In this document: positions 1 through 12,617 of the stretch, piece after piece
How positions within the stretch are numbered: position 1 is the stretch's first letter
Layout of the letters: each line of letters starts with the position of its first letter
Assembly: GCF_963455315.2 (NCBI RefSeq)
Contig: NC_083326.1
Location: 42,410,363 to 42,474,362 of the forward strand
Direction of reading: 5' to 3'
Origin: Globicephala melas
Lineage: Eukaryota; Chordata; Mammalia; Artiodactyla; Delphinidae
DNA: 64,000 bases
The notes under the pieces: model-generated
Told to the model about the DNA's origin: nothing
Databases searched by the model: none
The model's input: the letters and a program-made list of their open reading frames with translations, nothing else
Program-made: the position numbers and the translations under genes

Positions 1-847
1 AGGTCTAAAGAAACAAATGTAGGTCCACCCGACCTCTCTTGATCAGGCTGTGAAACCATGAGGTCAGCCAAGATGTAAGTCTCCTCCAAGAGGCAGCCTC
101 GGTCCCACCTGCTGTCCCCCCATCACCCACCTCTGAGCACACTCTGGTTTCACGGTCACTCTTAACATAGGGCCCCAGAGCTGAGTGTGATCACATGTGA
201 CAGGTTAAAGTAGCTCTCCTTGGCAGGTACTTTTTTGTTCCCTGGACATTTAAATCTTTATGGTGATGTTACTCAATTGTGCGGAAACCAAGGCAAGAAT
301 AAGGATTTTATTCGAAACATTTCTTCCAGCCTCAGACTCTTGGATGGATATAAGGTCATCAGTGGTGGTGATGTAGTCCTGTCACTGTAGCCCAAGAATG
401 ACAAGCATGAGACACTCATTTACTGCTCTCTCACTCCACCCTTGCCCACTGCAGACATCACTAATCAATCACAGCACCTGTTGGTGATAAGCCCAAACAA
501 GGCTAAAGATTTTTCTCATCACAAAGATCCAGGCACCCACTAACAATGATTTTCTTGTTAAAAAAATAATATATTTGCCATCTCTGCTATAGCATATTAA
601 ATGAGTATCTTCATATCCATAGTTACTGATGTATTTTAGTAATTTAAAGATTCTTTAAAAAAAAAAAAAAAAAAAAAAAAGCCCAGTGAGGTTAAGCAGG
701 TACTTTACGATAAGAAATATAATATTTGTTGCCTAACTACATTTTTCTACTCAGAAGTGACATCAATGGGATAAGGATAGGCTGGATGTTTTACTTTTCT
801 TTTTTTTCCACTCATCTCTCTCTCTCTCTCTGTGTTTGGCTTTTAAG
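1..847 (+). other. GAREM1: 3' part of the last GAREM1 intron
   Basis: No coding exon or clear repeat was recognised here apart from a poly(A) run near 659-680. The right end looks like a splice acceptor: a CT-rich tract at 820-845 runs into AG at 846-847, with a second possible AG at 849-850. The open frame continues leftwards to 726, but that part has no resemblance to GAREM1 and lies behind the acceptor, so it is read as intron. Confidence 0.75.
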
Positions 848-1745
848 CAGCATTACTAAAAGTGACACGAGTCCTCCTGAAAGCGCTCCCGTTTCCTGCT
901 ACCCGTGTAACCGAGTGAAAGCAGATTCCATGGACCCCAAGTCCCCGTTTGGCAGTCCCACTGCTGAAGCTCTATCCTCCAGGCTCTCATGGCCTAATCA
1001 TTATTCGGGAGTGTCAGAGACCCAGACCAGGAGCGACTTCCTGCTGGATCCGAGCAGGAGTTACAGTTACCCCCGACAGAAGACGCCGGGCACGCCCAAG
1101 AGAAACTGCCCGGCAGCCTTCGACCTCGACGGCCACGAGCTGGCGGCCAGCCCACCCGGGCCCGGGCCCACGGAGCCCGGCGGTAGTGCCCCGGGGTGTC
1201 CCAAGTCGGCCAGCTACTCTCTGGAGAGCACGGGCGGGAAGACCCTGACTGCAGCCCCCACCAAGCAGAGCATCTCGTGCCCCGCCTTGCCTCCCAGGGC
1301 CCCGAGGCCAGTGGAAGAGAAAGCCGCCCTCGACACCCTACCTTTGCCTCTGCAAATCGATGGTGCTGAGGAAGCCCCCGAGTCTGGGTCACCGGACCTC
1401 TCCGAGGACCCGTACTTTGTTCAGAAGGGCACGCAGGACATCTTCTCCATGTCTTACCCCTTCTCGTCACCCCTCCACCTCCAGCTGGCCCCCCGCTCCT
1501 GTGGTGACGGGTCCCCGTGGCAGCCACCTGCCGACCTGTCGGGACTCTCCATAGAGGAAGTGTCCAAGTCCCTGCGGTTCATAGGGTTGTCCGAGGACGT
1601 CATAGCATTCTTTGTGACCGAAAAGATTGACGGAAACTTGCTTGTTCAGCTCACGGAAGAAATCCTCTCCGAGGATTTCAAACTGAGCAAACTGCAGGTG
1701 AAGAAAATCCTGCAATTCATTAACGGCTGGAGGCCCAAAATATAG
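848..1745 (+). CDS. GAREM1: GAREM1, last coding exon (C-terminal about 298 residues)
   Basis: GAREM1 (GRB2-associated regulator of MAPK1, formerly FAM59A) is a cytosolic adaptor that binds GRB2 and SHP2 after EGF receptor activation and promotes ERK signalling. The exon reads open from the acceptor to TAG at 1743-1745. It carries the recognisable conserved segments DPKSPFGSP, SRSYSYPRQKTPGTPKR and LHLQLAPRSCGDGSPWQ, a proline-rich stretch PALPPRAPRP near 1281-1310 that could bind SH3 domains, and a C-terminal SAM domain at about 1534-1742 ending in NGWRPKI. The N-terminal CABIT domain and the known GRB2-binding tyrosines are on exons left of the window. The start is an acceptor, not a methionine: AG at 846-847 is preferred, and AG at 849-850 would remove one codon. 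The middle of the exon (1141-1200) is very GC rich and encodes a Pro/Gly-rich linker. The long antisense frames over it are shadows. Confidence 0.95.
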
Positions 1746-1923
1746 CCAAATAACCCCAGGTAGCATTGAACAAAACAGATAAATGTGTGTTCTAGAAGGG
1801 GAGGGCTGGGACACAGTTTCACATTTTTTTTGCACTAAAAACTTTCTCTGTAAATAGGGATAAGAGAAAACTCTTACTATGCAGATTATGATTTTGAATG
1901 GTGAACAGGCTATTTTGTACATC

Positions 1924-1929
1924 AATAAA
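1924..1929 (+). promoter_or_regulatory. GAREM1: Proximal poly(A) signal AATAAA of GAREM1
   Basis: Canonical AATAAA 180 bp after the stop codon, followed within 40 bp by a GT-rich stretch (1951-1965). It would produce a short GAREM1 3' UTR. Use in vivo cannot be judged from sequence. Confidence 0.5.
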
Positions 1930-4900
1930 AATGCTGTACAGAACACTTAGAGGTGTGCCTTGTACATCACTCAACACTCAACAGCTGCTAAAAGACAAAA
2001 GGCATGCTCAGAGAAATAACTGTTACCCAAGTAGGTTTATGCGAGAAGTTGTGATATTTATTTACAAAATAGCCAAAGCTGAAAGACATAAGAATCTTTA
2101 AAAAAAAAAAAAAAAAAAAAACACCTCTGAACAATTCCCTCCTTTGGGAGAATCAACTTTAGACAATTTATTCTGTGCTCTGTCGTTCGGATTGCTCAGT
2201 GCTAATTGTTTTACTCTTGTGCCTGAAAATGTTAGTGATACGAAATGACACTGCAGTGTTATGTGCTTGGTGGGGATCTTTTTATCAAAAGGCATTTTAC
2301 AAAAGTCATGTGCTAGTAGAGAGGATCTATGATGTCCTTAGAAATCATAAATCATGACCACAATAATTTATCTGTAACTGCTGCTAATTTTACTGAGGAG
2401 AGATAAAGAAGACCAGAATATATACGTATATGTATATTTACACAATACAAATGTATGTTTTAAACATCAGTATGAGTCTGATCTTTTAGATAACATCTGT
2501 TCACTTTCAAATATCCATTGAAGTTTGGGGCCGTTAATTAAGTCGACTCTCTTAGGAAATGGGACAGAATGATTCCAAAGATTCTCAGAACCCTGCCCCT
2601 CGAAGCTCAGTCTTATCAGGCTCCATCACAGAAAACTTGGAACAAATCAGTAGAGAGTCTGTATTGAAGAATTAAGTTTGATTTTAAACCTATTACAGGC
2701 TGGGTTTTACACAGAATACTCCCGTGCTGATCAGTGTCTGGGGAAATGACCATTTCTGTCGAGTGATAATTCTTCTCGGGTTTGAGGGTCTTATTCTCCT
2801 GGTATGTGGTGATGAGGGGTCTGGAGAGCATTTCTCAGAGCGTGTCAGGTGTTCTCAACATGCTTTGTGCTTTAGGAGAGCTCAGAAATCAGACATACCA
2901 TCCTCTGCTTTGATATGTGCTACATCTGTTGCATCATTTTTTAAAGTATCAATAAGAGTACTTGTTTAGTTCAGAAATCTTCTTTCCTCTCTTCCAAAGA
3001 AAATACATGATTACCGTACTTTCATTCCAACAATCCCAGGACCCAGTCTGACAGTTTTTGCCAAACGTGAATAAATACTCCAAAATATAATGGCATCAAC
3101 ATAATTCTTGACTTTTTGAAGGAATATAAATCTTAGAAAAGTTTTTGTTCTCCGAGCAGCATATCGTCCCTAGCCCTGTCTCCCCCAGAGTCTGTCCCCA
3201 CATTCGAGATGGGCAGACAGCCACCCAGGTGTCAGTGTGACTTGCAGGACTGGCTTGTATGTTATTATCCACTCTTCTTGCTCATCAGAATAAATACACA
3301 AATGGAAAGACAAGACCCACCAGTCTAGTTTTGCAGACCTGTTCAATATATGGCTTCATTTCTTGGCATTCAAGATATTTTTAATCCATCTCATTGTTTA
3401 GAATTGGGGTGAATTGATACCTTTTCTCATTTTCCATCTTAAATCTCTTTTTTTTAAAAAAAAGGATTTTCCCCCCAACATGTCTCCCAAAATGCAAATA
3501 CTCTAGGTTAAAAGTGCCCCATAAAAGAGTACCCTGTAGAATCTATCAAACTGTAGCACCTCTTCAAAAGTAACTGACAAGTTTATATAGAAGCTTCTAG
3601 TACTGCACTCAGATGACATGCAGCGCCTCCATGACTTTCATGTTGAGAAAGCATCTTTCTGTGTGAGGGGCAACTCCCTAGGTAAAGTTAACCTCTCAGA
3701 ACTTGCCTTTAAAATAAAAACAAAGGATGACGTTGAAACGTTGCAAGTTTTCTTTGGCAAAACCCTGCTGAATCCGTTCGTGAATCCTTAGTGCTTGAAT
3801 GCTTTTCTCAGTTCAAGAGGGAGGAATGAGTGGGTTTGAGTTTACTATGACAGTTGCCCCACATAAACAACTGATTCCTTTTATCTTTTTTTTCTTTTTG
3901 TTTGTTTTTTTTTTTCTTTTGCAAAACCTCGACACAAAGTCCTTTTTGTTTTTTGTCTTGGCATATGTACGTTGAGTTTATATCGACGGCAACATAGAGA
4001 CTCCTTGAGGGCAGGGACTATGGCCTTTCATTCACATACTCAAAATTCACAGCATCATCTGTGTGCCGGGCACTATGCTAGTATGACTTGACAGGCTGAT
4101 AAAAAGACACAGTTCCTGCCCTCTTGGAACTCATATGGTTTATGTTTAAAACCACAGTTGTTGAGACTGGGTACGTGCAAGAGAGACATGAGCTCTTCTG
4201 GCAGTTGGATGGATGGAGAGTTAAGTGTGCCCTGTCCCTCAAGAACCCACAGAAGGAAGAAATGGCAGCCTCTATCAACGGGGTACAAAAGAAAAACTGC
4301 AAGACCATTGAAACTCGGAAAGCATTGGAGGCAGCAGGTATCTCTGACTCCCACTGACTAGTGTTCTTTTCTACTGATTGGATTTTTTTTTTAATTGGTA
4401 GTGAGTATCTTCTGGTATCTGTAAAGCCACATGGCGCCCTTACTAGACAAGGCACGCATAGCCAGAGAGAATCAAGACAAGGAATGCAGAACAGGGGTAG
4501 GAAGGAAACAGCCCTTCCCTTCTGAGCTGCGATTTTTGCAGTGAAAAGCAGTGTACAGAGATCCCCACATGCAGAACCTTTTCTAACCAACCAGGTCAAG
4601 ACTGAGGACATCTTCTGGCAGGTTCCCTGCAATCTGTGCACTGACCCCTGTGCTTGGGGAGAGTGTCCAAACGGCACTCTTTCTTGGATTCCTTAAATGC
4701 ATGGCCAAAACCATCGTGACCCCCTTAAGAAATACAGCAATAAACCAAACCAAGCAGCTAAAATGTAAAACGTGGGCCTGATTCATGTTGGGACGGAGCA
4801 CTGAAACACAGATCAATTCTTTCTCAGAATCGCATCAACGCCTGCACGTTCTCTCTCTTTTAAGTTGAGCTGCTCAACTTTATGAGCTGTGAAATTTACA

Positions 4901-6039
4901 TTTAGACCCTTTCAACCCACATAGAACATTCACATTTATGGAGTTGCAGCGAGCTGCCCACTCGGCTAAATTGCAGTGTTTATTCTTGTTTCACGTAGAA
5001 ATAAAACAATCTTACAGGGAAATATTATGACTGTCCATTCCAACTGTTTTCAGACGTGGGTAAATACCCTCTGCCGACATTCCAGAAGCACCTGCACACC
5101 GTGCACACGACTCCTCGAGAAGTTCAGGGGGTGGGGGTGGATGAATAGAGGGCTCTTCATTTTCCAAACACACTGTATCACAAATCACTACTCATCATGC
5201 CTAAAGAGTATGAGCTTAACATTTGGAATAACAAACTGAAAAAAACACAGGTCTCCAAAGACCACTGTGAACGATTCAAAGAAAATTTCAACTTCAGTCC
5301 CTCAGAAAAGTGAAATCTGCTGTTGGACACACAAGACTTTCAGAAACTATGACCATTAATCCCAATTTTCTAGGAATACAATGGCACCAGGCTGCTAGGG
5401 CAAGAAAAGTAAGATGCCCAGAGTGCAAATGATGGAAAGTAGGATTTTTATACTGTGGGACTGTAATAGTGTGGAATTCTTATGACCACTTCTTGTCCAA
5501 TCACATCGTTTAGTCTTCAGAACTTGGTGTTTTAAAATTTGTCTCATTGTGAAAGCTAGAAACAAAGGGTAAACGTGATTTCTGTTAAAAGTATATACAA
5601 ATATCTTCTGTAATTTTGCTGCTCTGTCTAATTCTTAGGCTATGAGTTTTGTAATGAGCTTATCAGATGATGAATTTCCTTTGTTTACAATCTCATGTAG
5701 TAGGGCTCAGATCATTTCTTAGCTATAAACCTCTTCTCCCATTTTCATATTAAGCTCCATTTAAAATATTGCTTAAGCTAAGCCTAAAAGTTGAATTCAA
5801 TTAGTCAAAAATTTGGGAGTTTTCCTTGACTTAAATGAAAATGGTATATTCTTTTCAAAGACTTTTGTAACCATCTTTACAGTTTCTTTGCTTGGAAAAG
5901 TGGGGTTGTTAACTACCAGTTAACAGTTGCATTATTTCCAGAGCATTGTCTATGGGCCCAATGTGTACCTCAAGATAAACATGGTATGTTTTGTCTAAAA
6001 AAATTCGTTGTTGATTTAAATGGTTCTGAAATGTCTATA

Positions 6040-6045
6040 AATAAA
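6040..6045 (+). promoter_or_regulatory. GAREM1: Candidate distal poly(A) signal of GAREM1
   Basis: Canonical AATAAA with a T/GT-rich downstream stretch, placed where the repeat-poor sequence ends; the first L1 fragment starts about 290 bp further on. It would give a 3' UTR of about 4.3 kb. Confidence 0.4.
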
Positions 6046-6334
6046 GAAATTTTAAAAGTTGCTCTTCTTGCAATCGTTCCTCAGTGAGTTGGAACCCTGT
6101 GTGGTTTTCTAGAACCTCTCTTTCCCATCCTCATGGAGGAGAAGAGAACTTGTCTGAAGGGTTTCTGAAGACTGCAAGCTCACTCCATGTTAACAAGAGA
6201 TTGAAGACTGTGGTTATCGAAAGTGGAAGAAGCTGGGAACCAGGTAACCTGGTGGCAACCAAAGAGAATCTAGTACCTGTATGGTCAGGAATTAGGACAA
6301 AAGACAAATATAGATGGACTAGTGAGCTTTAAAA

Positions 6335-6600
6335 AAATAATAATGGGGGAGGGGATAAATGAGGAGGTTGGAATTAACATATACACACTACTGTATATAA
6401 AATAAACAACAAGGACCTACAGTACAGCACAGGGAACTACGTTCAATATCTTGTAATAACCTATAACGGAAAAGAATCTGAAAAAATATGGATAGGTAGA
6501 TAGATAACTGAATCACTTTACTGTATACCTGAAACTAATGCAACATTGTAAATCAACTATACTTCAATAAAAAAAAATTTTAATTTTAATAAAAACACAT
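6335..6600 (+). mobile_element. L1 3'-end fragment
   Basis: Typical 3' UTR of an artiodactyl/cetacean L1: a block reading 'cagcacagggaactacgttc', then 'aacattgtaaatcaactata' and an AATAAAA-rich tail. It is truncated at the 5' side and non-coding. The same block recurs at 7225, 9065, 22688, 25416 and 59409. Confidence 0.85.
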
Positions 6601-7224
6601 GTTTGTACAGAAAAAAAGGACAATAGAAATTCATATCTCTGGCTTATATATAGTTTAATTTCTATAATTACAATTAGCATCACACTGAGTAGATGTGGTA
6701 GAGGGTTTTAGAGAAGGTCATGAGCGTGCAGCACGCTGCAGCGTCCACCAGTTTTACAGAGAAGTTGGCAAGTGGAGGCTGGTTAAGCTTTTATTGTACT
6801 CAAAATAGCATGAAGTAGCTTCAGACTATCTTACTGAGCGGTTCAGGGGAGGGTTGAAGGGCAGGGAGGACAATGAGATCTTAAGTCCTTGCCTGGCTAG
6901 GATCTCCCCAGCTTCACAATCACCGAAAAATCTTCCTGCCTTCTTTTGCTAGACAAAGCATCCCTAAATCATTCATTCCGTGTTATACTTAAACCTTCAA
7001 CCCTTCTGCCCTATTTCACAGGGATAAAACCTGTGACTACACCCACAGGTGGCCACTTTCCTGATTTCAGGGATGTGCACTGGACAAAACTATAGAGTTG
7101 ATGTGACTGGGCTAAAACGTCCAAGGACCTACCGCAAGGTTCTAGAAGTACTTACATCAGATATACACTAGGACATATGACTCCCCCAAATTGGATATTG
7201 CCAAGTAAATTTGAGTTTAGAAAT

Positions 7225-7535
7225 ATATTGAGTTAGAAGACTCACAGACATAGAGAACAGACTTGTGGTTGCCAAGAGTAGGGGGAAGGAGTGGATTGGG
7301 AGTTTGGGATTAGCAGATGCAAACTATTATATAGAGAATGGATAAACAACAAGGTCCTGTTGTATAGCACAGGGAACTATATTCAATATCCTGATAAACC
7401 ATAATGGAAAATATGAAAAATGTATATATATGTATAACTGAATCATTTTGCTGTACAGCAGAAATAAACACAACATTGTTAATCAACTATACTTTCATGA
7501 AACTAATTTAAAATAAAAATTTTTTAAAGAAATAC
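7225..7535 (+). mobile_element. L1 3'-end fragment
   Basis: Same L1 3' UTR signature as at 6335, from 'gactcacagacatagagaac' to 'gttaatcaactatactttca'. 5'-truncated and non-coding. About 600 bp separate it from the previous fragment, so these are separate insertions or a broken one. Confidence 0.85.
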
Positions 7536-8340
7536 ATAGAATCAAATATCCTCCAAATCCTACCTATCTGAGGTTAGAAAAAGCCAAATCATTGAAAACA
7601 GTGAGTAGGTGGTAGGTAAATTGCACTGAAATGAATCTTCCCTCAAGCAGTCCCCTCTCCCACCTCAGCCCCTCCTTGCTTAGGTACTCATAGGCATCCT
7701 TCAGGATTCACCAAGTGTCATCCCCCAAGCTGATTTGGTTTCACGTCTCTGTGCTGACAGCTCTCTGGCTACCCTTGTAAGCTATAAGTCTTTGGTATCA
7801 GGGCTTATGTCTTCGCTGTCATATCTTCAAAAGTAATGCTACTTAAGATTCTACTGAATGACGGCATGATGCCATCACGTTCCTGATGGCGGCCAGTCTT
7901 CATGCCATCAAGATCAAGGCCCTGCAGCTGCATGATAACAATGAAGTAAAGTCAAAAGAATGACCAGTGAAATCTGGATTCATCATAAAATATCTAAGAC
8001 TAAAAGAGAGTAAGATATGAACCTGTTTAGAGATTCCAGATCGAGTTTGCAACATTTGCCAATGAATAAATTTTTCTTCTAACAGTTTAATGAAGGCAAT
8101 GAGTTCAGTTCTTTAATGAATATAAAGTGAACTAGAAAAGATCAGTGTGTTTCTGTAGGTTGACTCAAATATTGGCTCTAAAAGACACAGGCAATTGAAG
8201 ACTAGTAGATATGGTTGAATGACCTAAGCTAAGAGTGATCTCAGGACCAGAAGCAGTGATGGGTAAAGATAAGAAAGAGTTTGCGTGCTCAGAAGCACAG
8301 CTGGCAAGGAGATATTGTGCAGGGCACAGGAAATAGCATC
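7536..8340. other. Intergenic, nothing recognised
   Basis: No gene, RNA or clear repeat was recognised. A short stretch near 7905-7965 reads open in one frame but is flanked by stops and matches no family I know. Confidence 0.5.
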
Positions 8341-8480
8341 CATGGGCAGATCACAGAAGTTTAGAGCCAGAGGGAACCCTGGAAATGATCTGGTCCAATC
8401 TCTTAACTTTATTGGAATGAAACCCATGGAGGTTAAATGACCTCACTGGGATCACACGAAGTCTGTGACAGAACCAAAGC
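8340..8480 (+). repeat. Ancient mammalian interspersed repeat (MIR/L3-like)
   Basis: The pattern 'agagccagagggaaccctgg', then 'atctggtccaatc', then a block resembling 'ggttaaatgacctcactggg atcacac', is that of an old, widespread mammalian repeat. The family name is not certain. Confidence 0.5.
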
Positions 8481-8574
8481 TAGAAATAAAATCTCGTTTC
8501 CCCATTTTGTACTCGTTCCACGACAACCTTGTCTCCCAATTTCCTCAACTTTTAACTTTTAAAATAACATTTAA

Positions 8575-8815
8575 GGACTTCTCTAGTGGCGCAGTGGGTA
8601 AGACTCTGTGCTCCCAATGCAGGGGGCCGGGGTTCAATCCCTGGTCAGGGAACTAGATCCCACATGCATGCTGCAAGTAAGAGTTCACATGTCACAACTA
8701 AGGAGCCCGCCTACCACAACTAAGACCCGGCGCAAATACATAAATAAATAAATATTTAAAAAATAATAAAGAGCAAAAGTGTTTTTTTAATAAAATAATT
8801 AAAATTTTAAAAAAT
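8575..8815 (+). mobile_element. CHR-type tRNA-derived SINE
   Basis: The head reads 'gacttctctagtggcgcagt', with the box B-like 'ggttcaatccctggtcaggg' and an A/T-rich tail with TAAATAAA units. A direct repeat AAAATAACATTTAA lies at 8561-8574 and again at 8817-8830, marking the target-site duplication. The body is an older, diverged member. Confidence 0.85.
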
Positions 8816-9064
8816 AAAAATAACATTTAATCAGGTTTTTTTAAGCACATGGAATGCCCTACCCTGGTCCTCCAACTTCTCTTTCTTCTAAGCCTAAAAT
8901 AGGAGCTGATGTTCCCCAGTCAGTGTTAGCTGGAAAGAAAAGAAACCTCTCCTGCTTGTAAAATGGATGTGCATGTCACCTGCTTTTTGATCAAAAACTA
9001 TGACTCAGTGGAGATACTGAGACAGGTGTAAGATGAAAAAACGTAAAAGAAAAAAAAATTCAAA

Positions 9065-9560
9065 ACTAAATGTCCATCAACAGATGAATGGATAAAGAAG
9101 ATGTGGTACAAATATACAATGGTATACTACTCAGCCTTAACAAAGAATGAGATAATGCCATTTGCAGCAACATGGTGGATCTAGATCATATACTAAGTGA
9201 AGTCAGTCAGACAGAGAAAGACAAACATCATACATCACTTATATGTGGAACCAAAAAATATGATACAAATGAACTTATTTACAAAACAAACAGACTCACA
9301 GATGTAGAAAACAATGGTTACCAAAGGGGAAAGGGGGCAGGGGGTAATAAATGAGGAATTTGGGATTAACAGATACACACTAATCTATATAAAATAAATA
9401 ACATGGACCCACTGTCTAGCACAGAGAATTATATTCAATATCTTGTAATAACCTTTAATGGAAAAGAATCTGAAAAAGAACACACACATATATATAACGT
9501 ATATATATCACTGAATCACTCTGCTGTACACATGAAAATTGTAAATCAACTATACTTCAA
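9065..9560 (+). mobile_element. L1 end of ORF2 and 3' UTR
   Basis: Begins in the L1 segment 'catcaacagatgaatggata' and runs through the 3' UTR to 'gtaaatcaactatacttcaa'. It is 5'-truncated. A 60-residue open frame at 9172-9354 is only a remnant of L1 sequence. Contains a short TA-rich microsatellite at 9485-9510. Confidence 0.88.
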
Positions 9561-12500
9561 TTTGTAAAAATCCCCCCAAAAAAATCCACGCATAGCATAC
9601 ACGCCTTTCATCCCACTGTATCCAGGGTAGCCCCTAGGAAGTGTATAAACTGGGGCACCTTGGGAGAGAAGCAGCTGTAGTACTAAACATGGCCACAGGG
9701 TGCCAGGCTTTTCCAACCAGCTAATAACTACCCAAGGATTACTCCAGTCGAGGATCACAGTAGAGTAAAATTTTAAATCCAGCTGTACTGGGGGTCTCTC
9801 TATTCCCATCAGTCACTTTTCCACTTTCCTTAGTTAGCCAAAGGCATTCAAATCCTGAAGTTATATAAACAGAAAGAAGTGGCTCAAAAAAGGTAAGGGA
9901 TTTGAAAGTGGGGCACTGTACAATTTTTTCAAGCCACATTTCCACGGGAAGAGGGCAAAGGAATATTCAAAGCGCAAAACTGACCTGTCAGAAACCTCGC
10001 TCCTTCTTGGCCCTGAGTCTCTGGAATTTTGAAAGTGAATGGTGCAAATCTGAAGCTCTTGCATACAGGAAGTTGTACTTCGTGTTTTTTTTTTTTTTTC
10101 CATTGATTGGTTTTGAGCAACAAAACACCCTCAACCAAAACCAAAATCTATCAAGTATCATTACACTAAAGTTGACTTTAGTGTAAAGCTGACATTACAC
10201 TAAAGTTGACTTTTGAGAAAGTACATCTCCTTTAAGCCTCCTTCACCTTAACACTCAAACCATGAACCTACCTAATTGATCCTGAAGAACAAAGGAAAGA
10301 TGAATTCTAACGAAGAGAATCTCAGACTTCGGTTTGGGCATGAATATGTTCACGCTTCATTCTCTGTGCTTTTTACTACTGTCGGTGTAGCATAATTATT
10401 GACAAAGTAAAGGAAGTCTCTTTTTCAACTTTTAAGGCGGTGACTGATTTTACAAATCCAGTAAACTACCAGTAATTTCAGTTTTAGTTTAAGTTGCCAT
10501 CTTGAAACAGTGTAATTGCCAGTTAAAGTTTTCCCATAGCCACGCTTACCCGTTTCTATCACATTTCAGTGATAAGTGAATCCTGTGGAGAAATGGGACT
10601 TCTTCACATTGTCAAATGCTTGGCTATCCTGGCTCCGTGTTTCTGTCTAGGTTACCCCGTCCTACACACAAAGGCCCTCACTTTTGGTTCCTTGCCTCTG
10701 TGAAGACTGTAGAATATGCTGGTCCTGCATGTGCAGCCTAGCGGCCCCCCTCTAAAGCTGGAAAAGTCTAGCCATGTAAATTATCATTGAAGCAAAACCT
10801 GAAAGCAGGATAGACAACCAGCTCACGAGGTGCAGAACACTGTCCGTGCAGCCCGGGGTCCACTCTTGGTACAATCCCATTTTTTCATGGGTCTCACTAA
10901 TCACTGAGATTGGATAAGAAGAGGTAAGTATGGTACATTCTGTGTACACCAGTGATCTGGGGCACATTTTGAAGAAGTAAGATTTCTGTATGTTAATCAT
11001 CCTGGATGATAGAAAGGTGTGGGAGTTATTTGTGTCGGCAGAAGGAAAAGGCAACCTGCAGAGACGCCACTACTACAGTAACTCAAAGTACTGGGATCCG
11101 TGGATCAGTTAATAATTGATAGTTTATTTGGAAGGTTGAGATAACTTATCTTTCACAGAAACTAACTGCAAAAGAACATTTTGAAATATGGCCTGGGGAA
11201 ATGAAGTACACATTTCCTTCTTCAGTTAACTATTAGGTGCGCTATTATTTAAACCTGGACAACTACTTTGAGAGAGGTCGCGTTTATTTTTGTTGTTTTT
11301 TTGCCTTGGCATGTTGCCAGTATTGGCCATTTCTAGAGTATCCCTCTTCCATCCATAGGCTTTGTCCCTCCTGACTGTCACCCAGTGTCAGGGTGACATT
11401 TGGGGGCAGGAAGTTTATAAGGAAATCAGCAGCTGTTGCTAGAGTTGAGGATTTGACACCAGCGTGCCCTCAGCAACCCCAATACTCAAGTTCCAGGCTG
11501 TGGATTACTCCACTACCAGACTCGTTTATCCCCTAACTCAGCTACTGTCCCCACCAACCACTGTAGGTCTCAGTATTCCCAGTAGGGACCCCACCTCCTG
11601 TCTCCCCCCAGTCTGGGTTTCTTCTCGCACCTCTTTTCCTGGGACTTCTTAGATCTTAACCCAGCCTTAGCCTAAATTTCACATTTCCCTGAACCCTCTT
11701 TTTGCTCTATCTCCAGTTAGCTCATTATGATGCCTGAAAACATTCTCTAACCTGAGTTTCGTAAATATGTCCTTGTGAACAGCCAAAGTGATCCAGCAGG
11801 CAAACAACACTGGAGAGACGGGACTGATCTCACAGGCAGATGGAAGAAGCCAGGGCGGCTGGTGTGCAGTTCTCTGGGTTCATTAATTGAAGTAATTTGG
11901 GTGGCATACCTCCCGTCATTCCCAAACAGTAATAATTTGCTTTTCCAATCCTGGCTGTATGAATGCTAAAGACAGGTTTGAACTTACTTTTAGTGTCAAT
12001 AAAATATTGATCAGCCAGCCCCTCACCCTCTGGCATGTCCCTAAGTGATGTCCTCAGTATGTTTGGAGGAAAGTGTGTCTCATGTGCTCCAAGGTTTACC
12101 AACACACAGTTACTCTCTGATTCCCAGCCCTGGCACCGCACCCAGCTGGCCACGGCCACAGGTTCACTTCCTGCTTCTCAGCACAACATGGAGCTCCTGA
12201 ACTCTCTGATTATACAGCCAGTCCTGCAAACAGGCTCCTCTTGTGATGCGTGTTTAGGCTTTTCCAGTCCTTCTGTAAAGGCTGTGTGTGCAGGTGCTCC
12301 ATCAACCTGAGCTAGAGAGGTGCTTGCTTACAATGCAGGTATCCAGCAGGGTACCAGGCATCCAGGTGTATGTACGTCCACATACCCCAACACCTATGCC
12401 TTGAACAAACATCCTCTCAAAGACTCACAAACTCAACCCATGAGGAAGTGAGCCACAGACCTCTTCATAACTGCCCCCGAGGCTACACAGACGCCCAGCA

Positions 12501-12617
12501 GAAGCTTAGAAACGCCACCCATACGGGCATGATTGGCCTCCTATACGTGTGTCCATCCTTTCCTTCAGGATAGAACCTGAGGGAGGGTTTCTTTTTCTGG
12601 TGACAAATATTTAACAC
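9561..12617. other. Intergenic, mostly single-copy sequence
   Basis: No gene was recognised; the open frames are short and lack codon or family signatures. The stretch contains a perfect palindrome at 10161-10186 and a T-run at 10088. The rest shows no recognisable repeat. Confidence 0.5.
10161..10186. repeat. Perfect 26-bp palindrome with a partial direct copy
   Basis: Arms TTACACTAAAGT and ACTTTAGTGTAA pair perfectly around a 2-nt TG loop. The left arm with its extension is repeated in direct orientation at 10195-10213, so the site is a short duplication that includes an inverted repeat. No coding context. Confidence 0.9.

Larger units (their letters stand above)
1746..6060 (+). other. GAREM1: GAREM1 3' untranslated region, extent inferred
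   Basis: This stretch follows the GAREM1 stop codon and is almost free of recent repeats, as expected for a long conserved 3' UTR. AATAAA occurs at 1924-1929, giving a short form, and again at 6040-6045 just before a U-rich, GU-containing stretch, which would give a long form of about 4.3 kb. A(20) near 2101-2120 and T-rich tracts near 3885-3920 are simple repeats. Near 4020-4140 there is a trace of an old MIR/L2-type repeat. No open frame here looks like a gene. The end point is inference; only the first signal is close to the stop. Confidence 0.55.

Noticed and set aside
726..847. N-terminal extension of the GAREM1 frame with an upstream ATG-like start
   Set aside because: It lies before a pyrimidine tract and AG acceptor, and the peptide does not resemble GAREM1, so it is intron.
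994..1946. Long - strand open frames (177 and 159 residues) across the GAREM1 exon
   Set aside because: They are antisense shadows of a GC-rich coding exon and its 3' UTR; the + strand frame matches GAREM1 and has the SAM domain.
7860..7970. Short coding-looking stretch, possible processed pseudogene
   Set aside because: About 35 open codons only, no recognised parent gene, no A tail or duplication seen.
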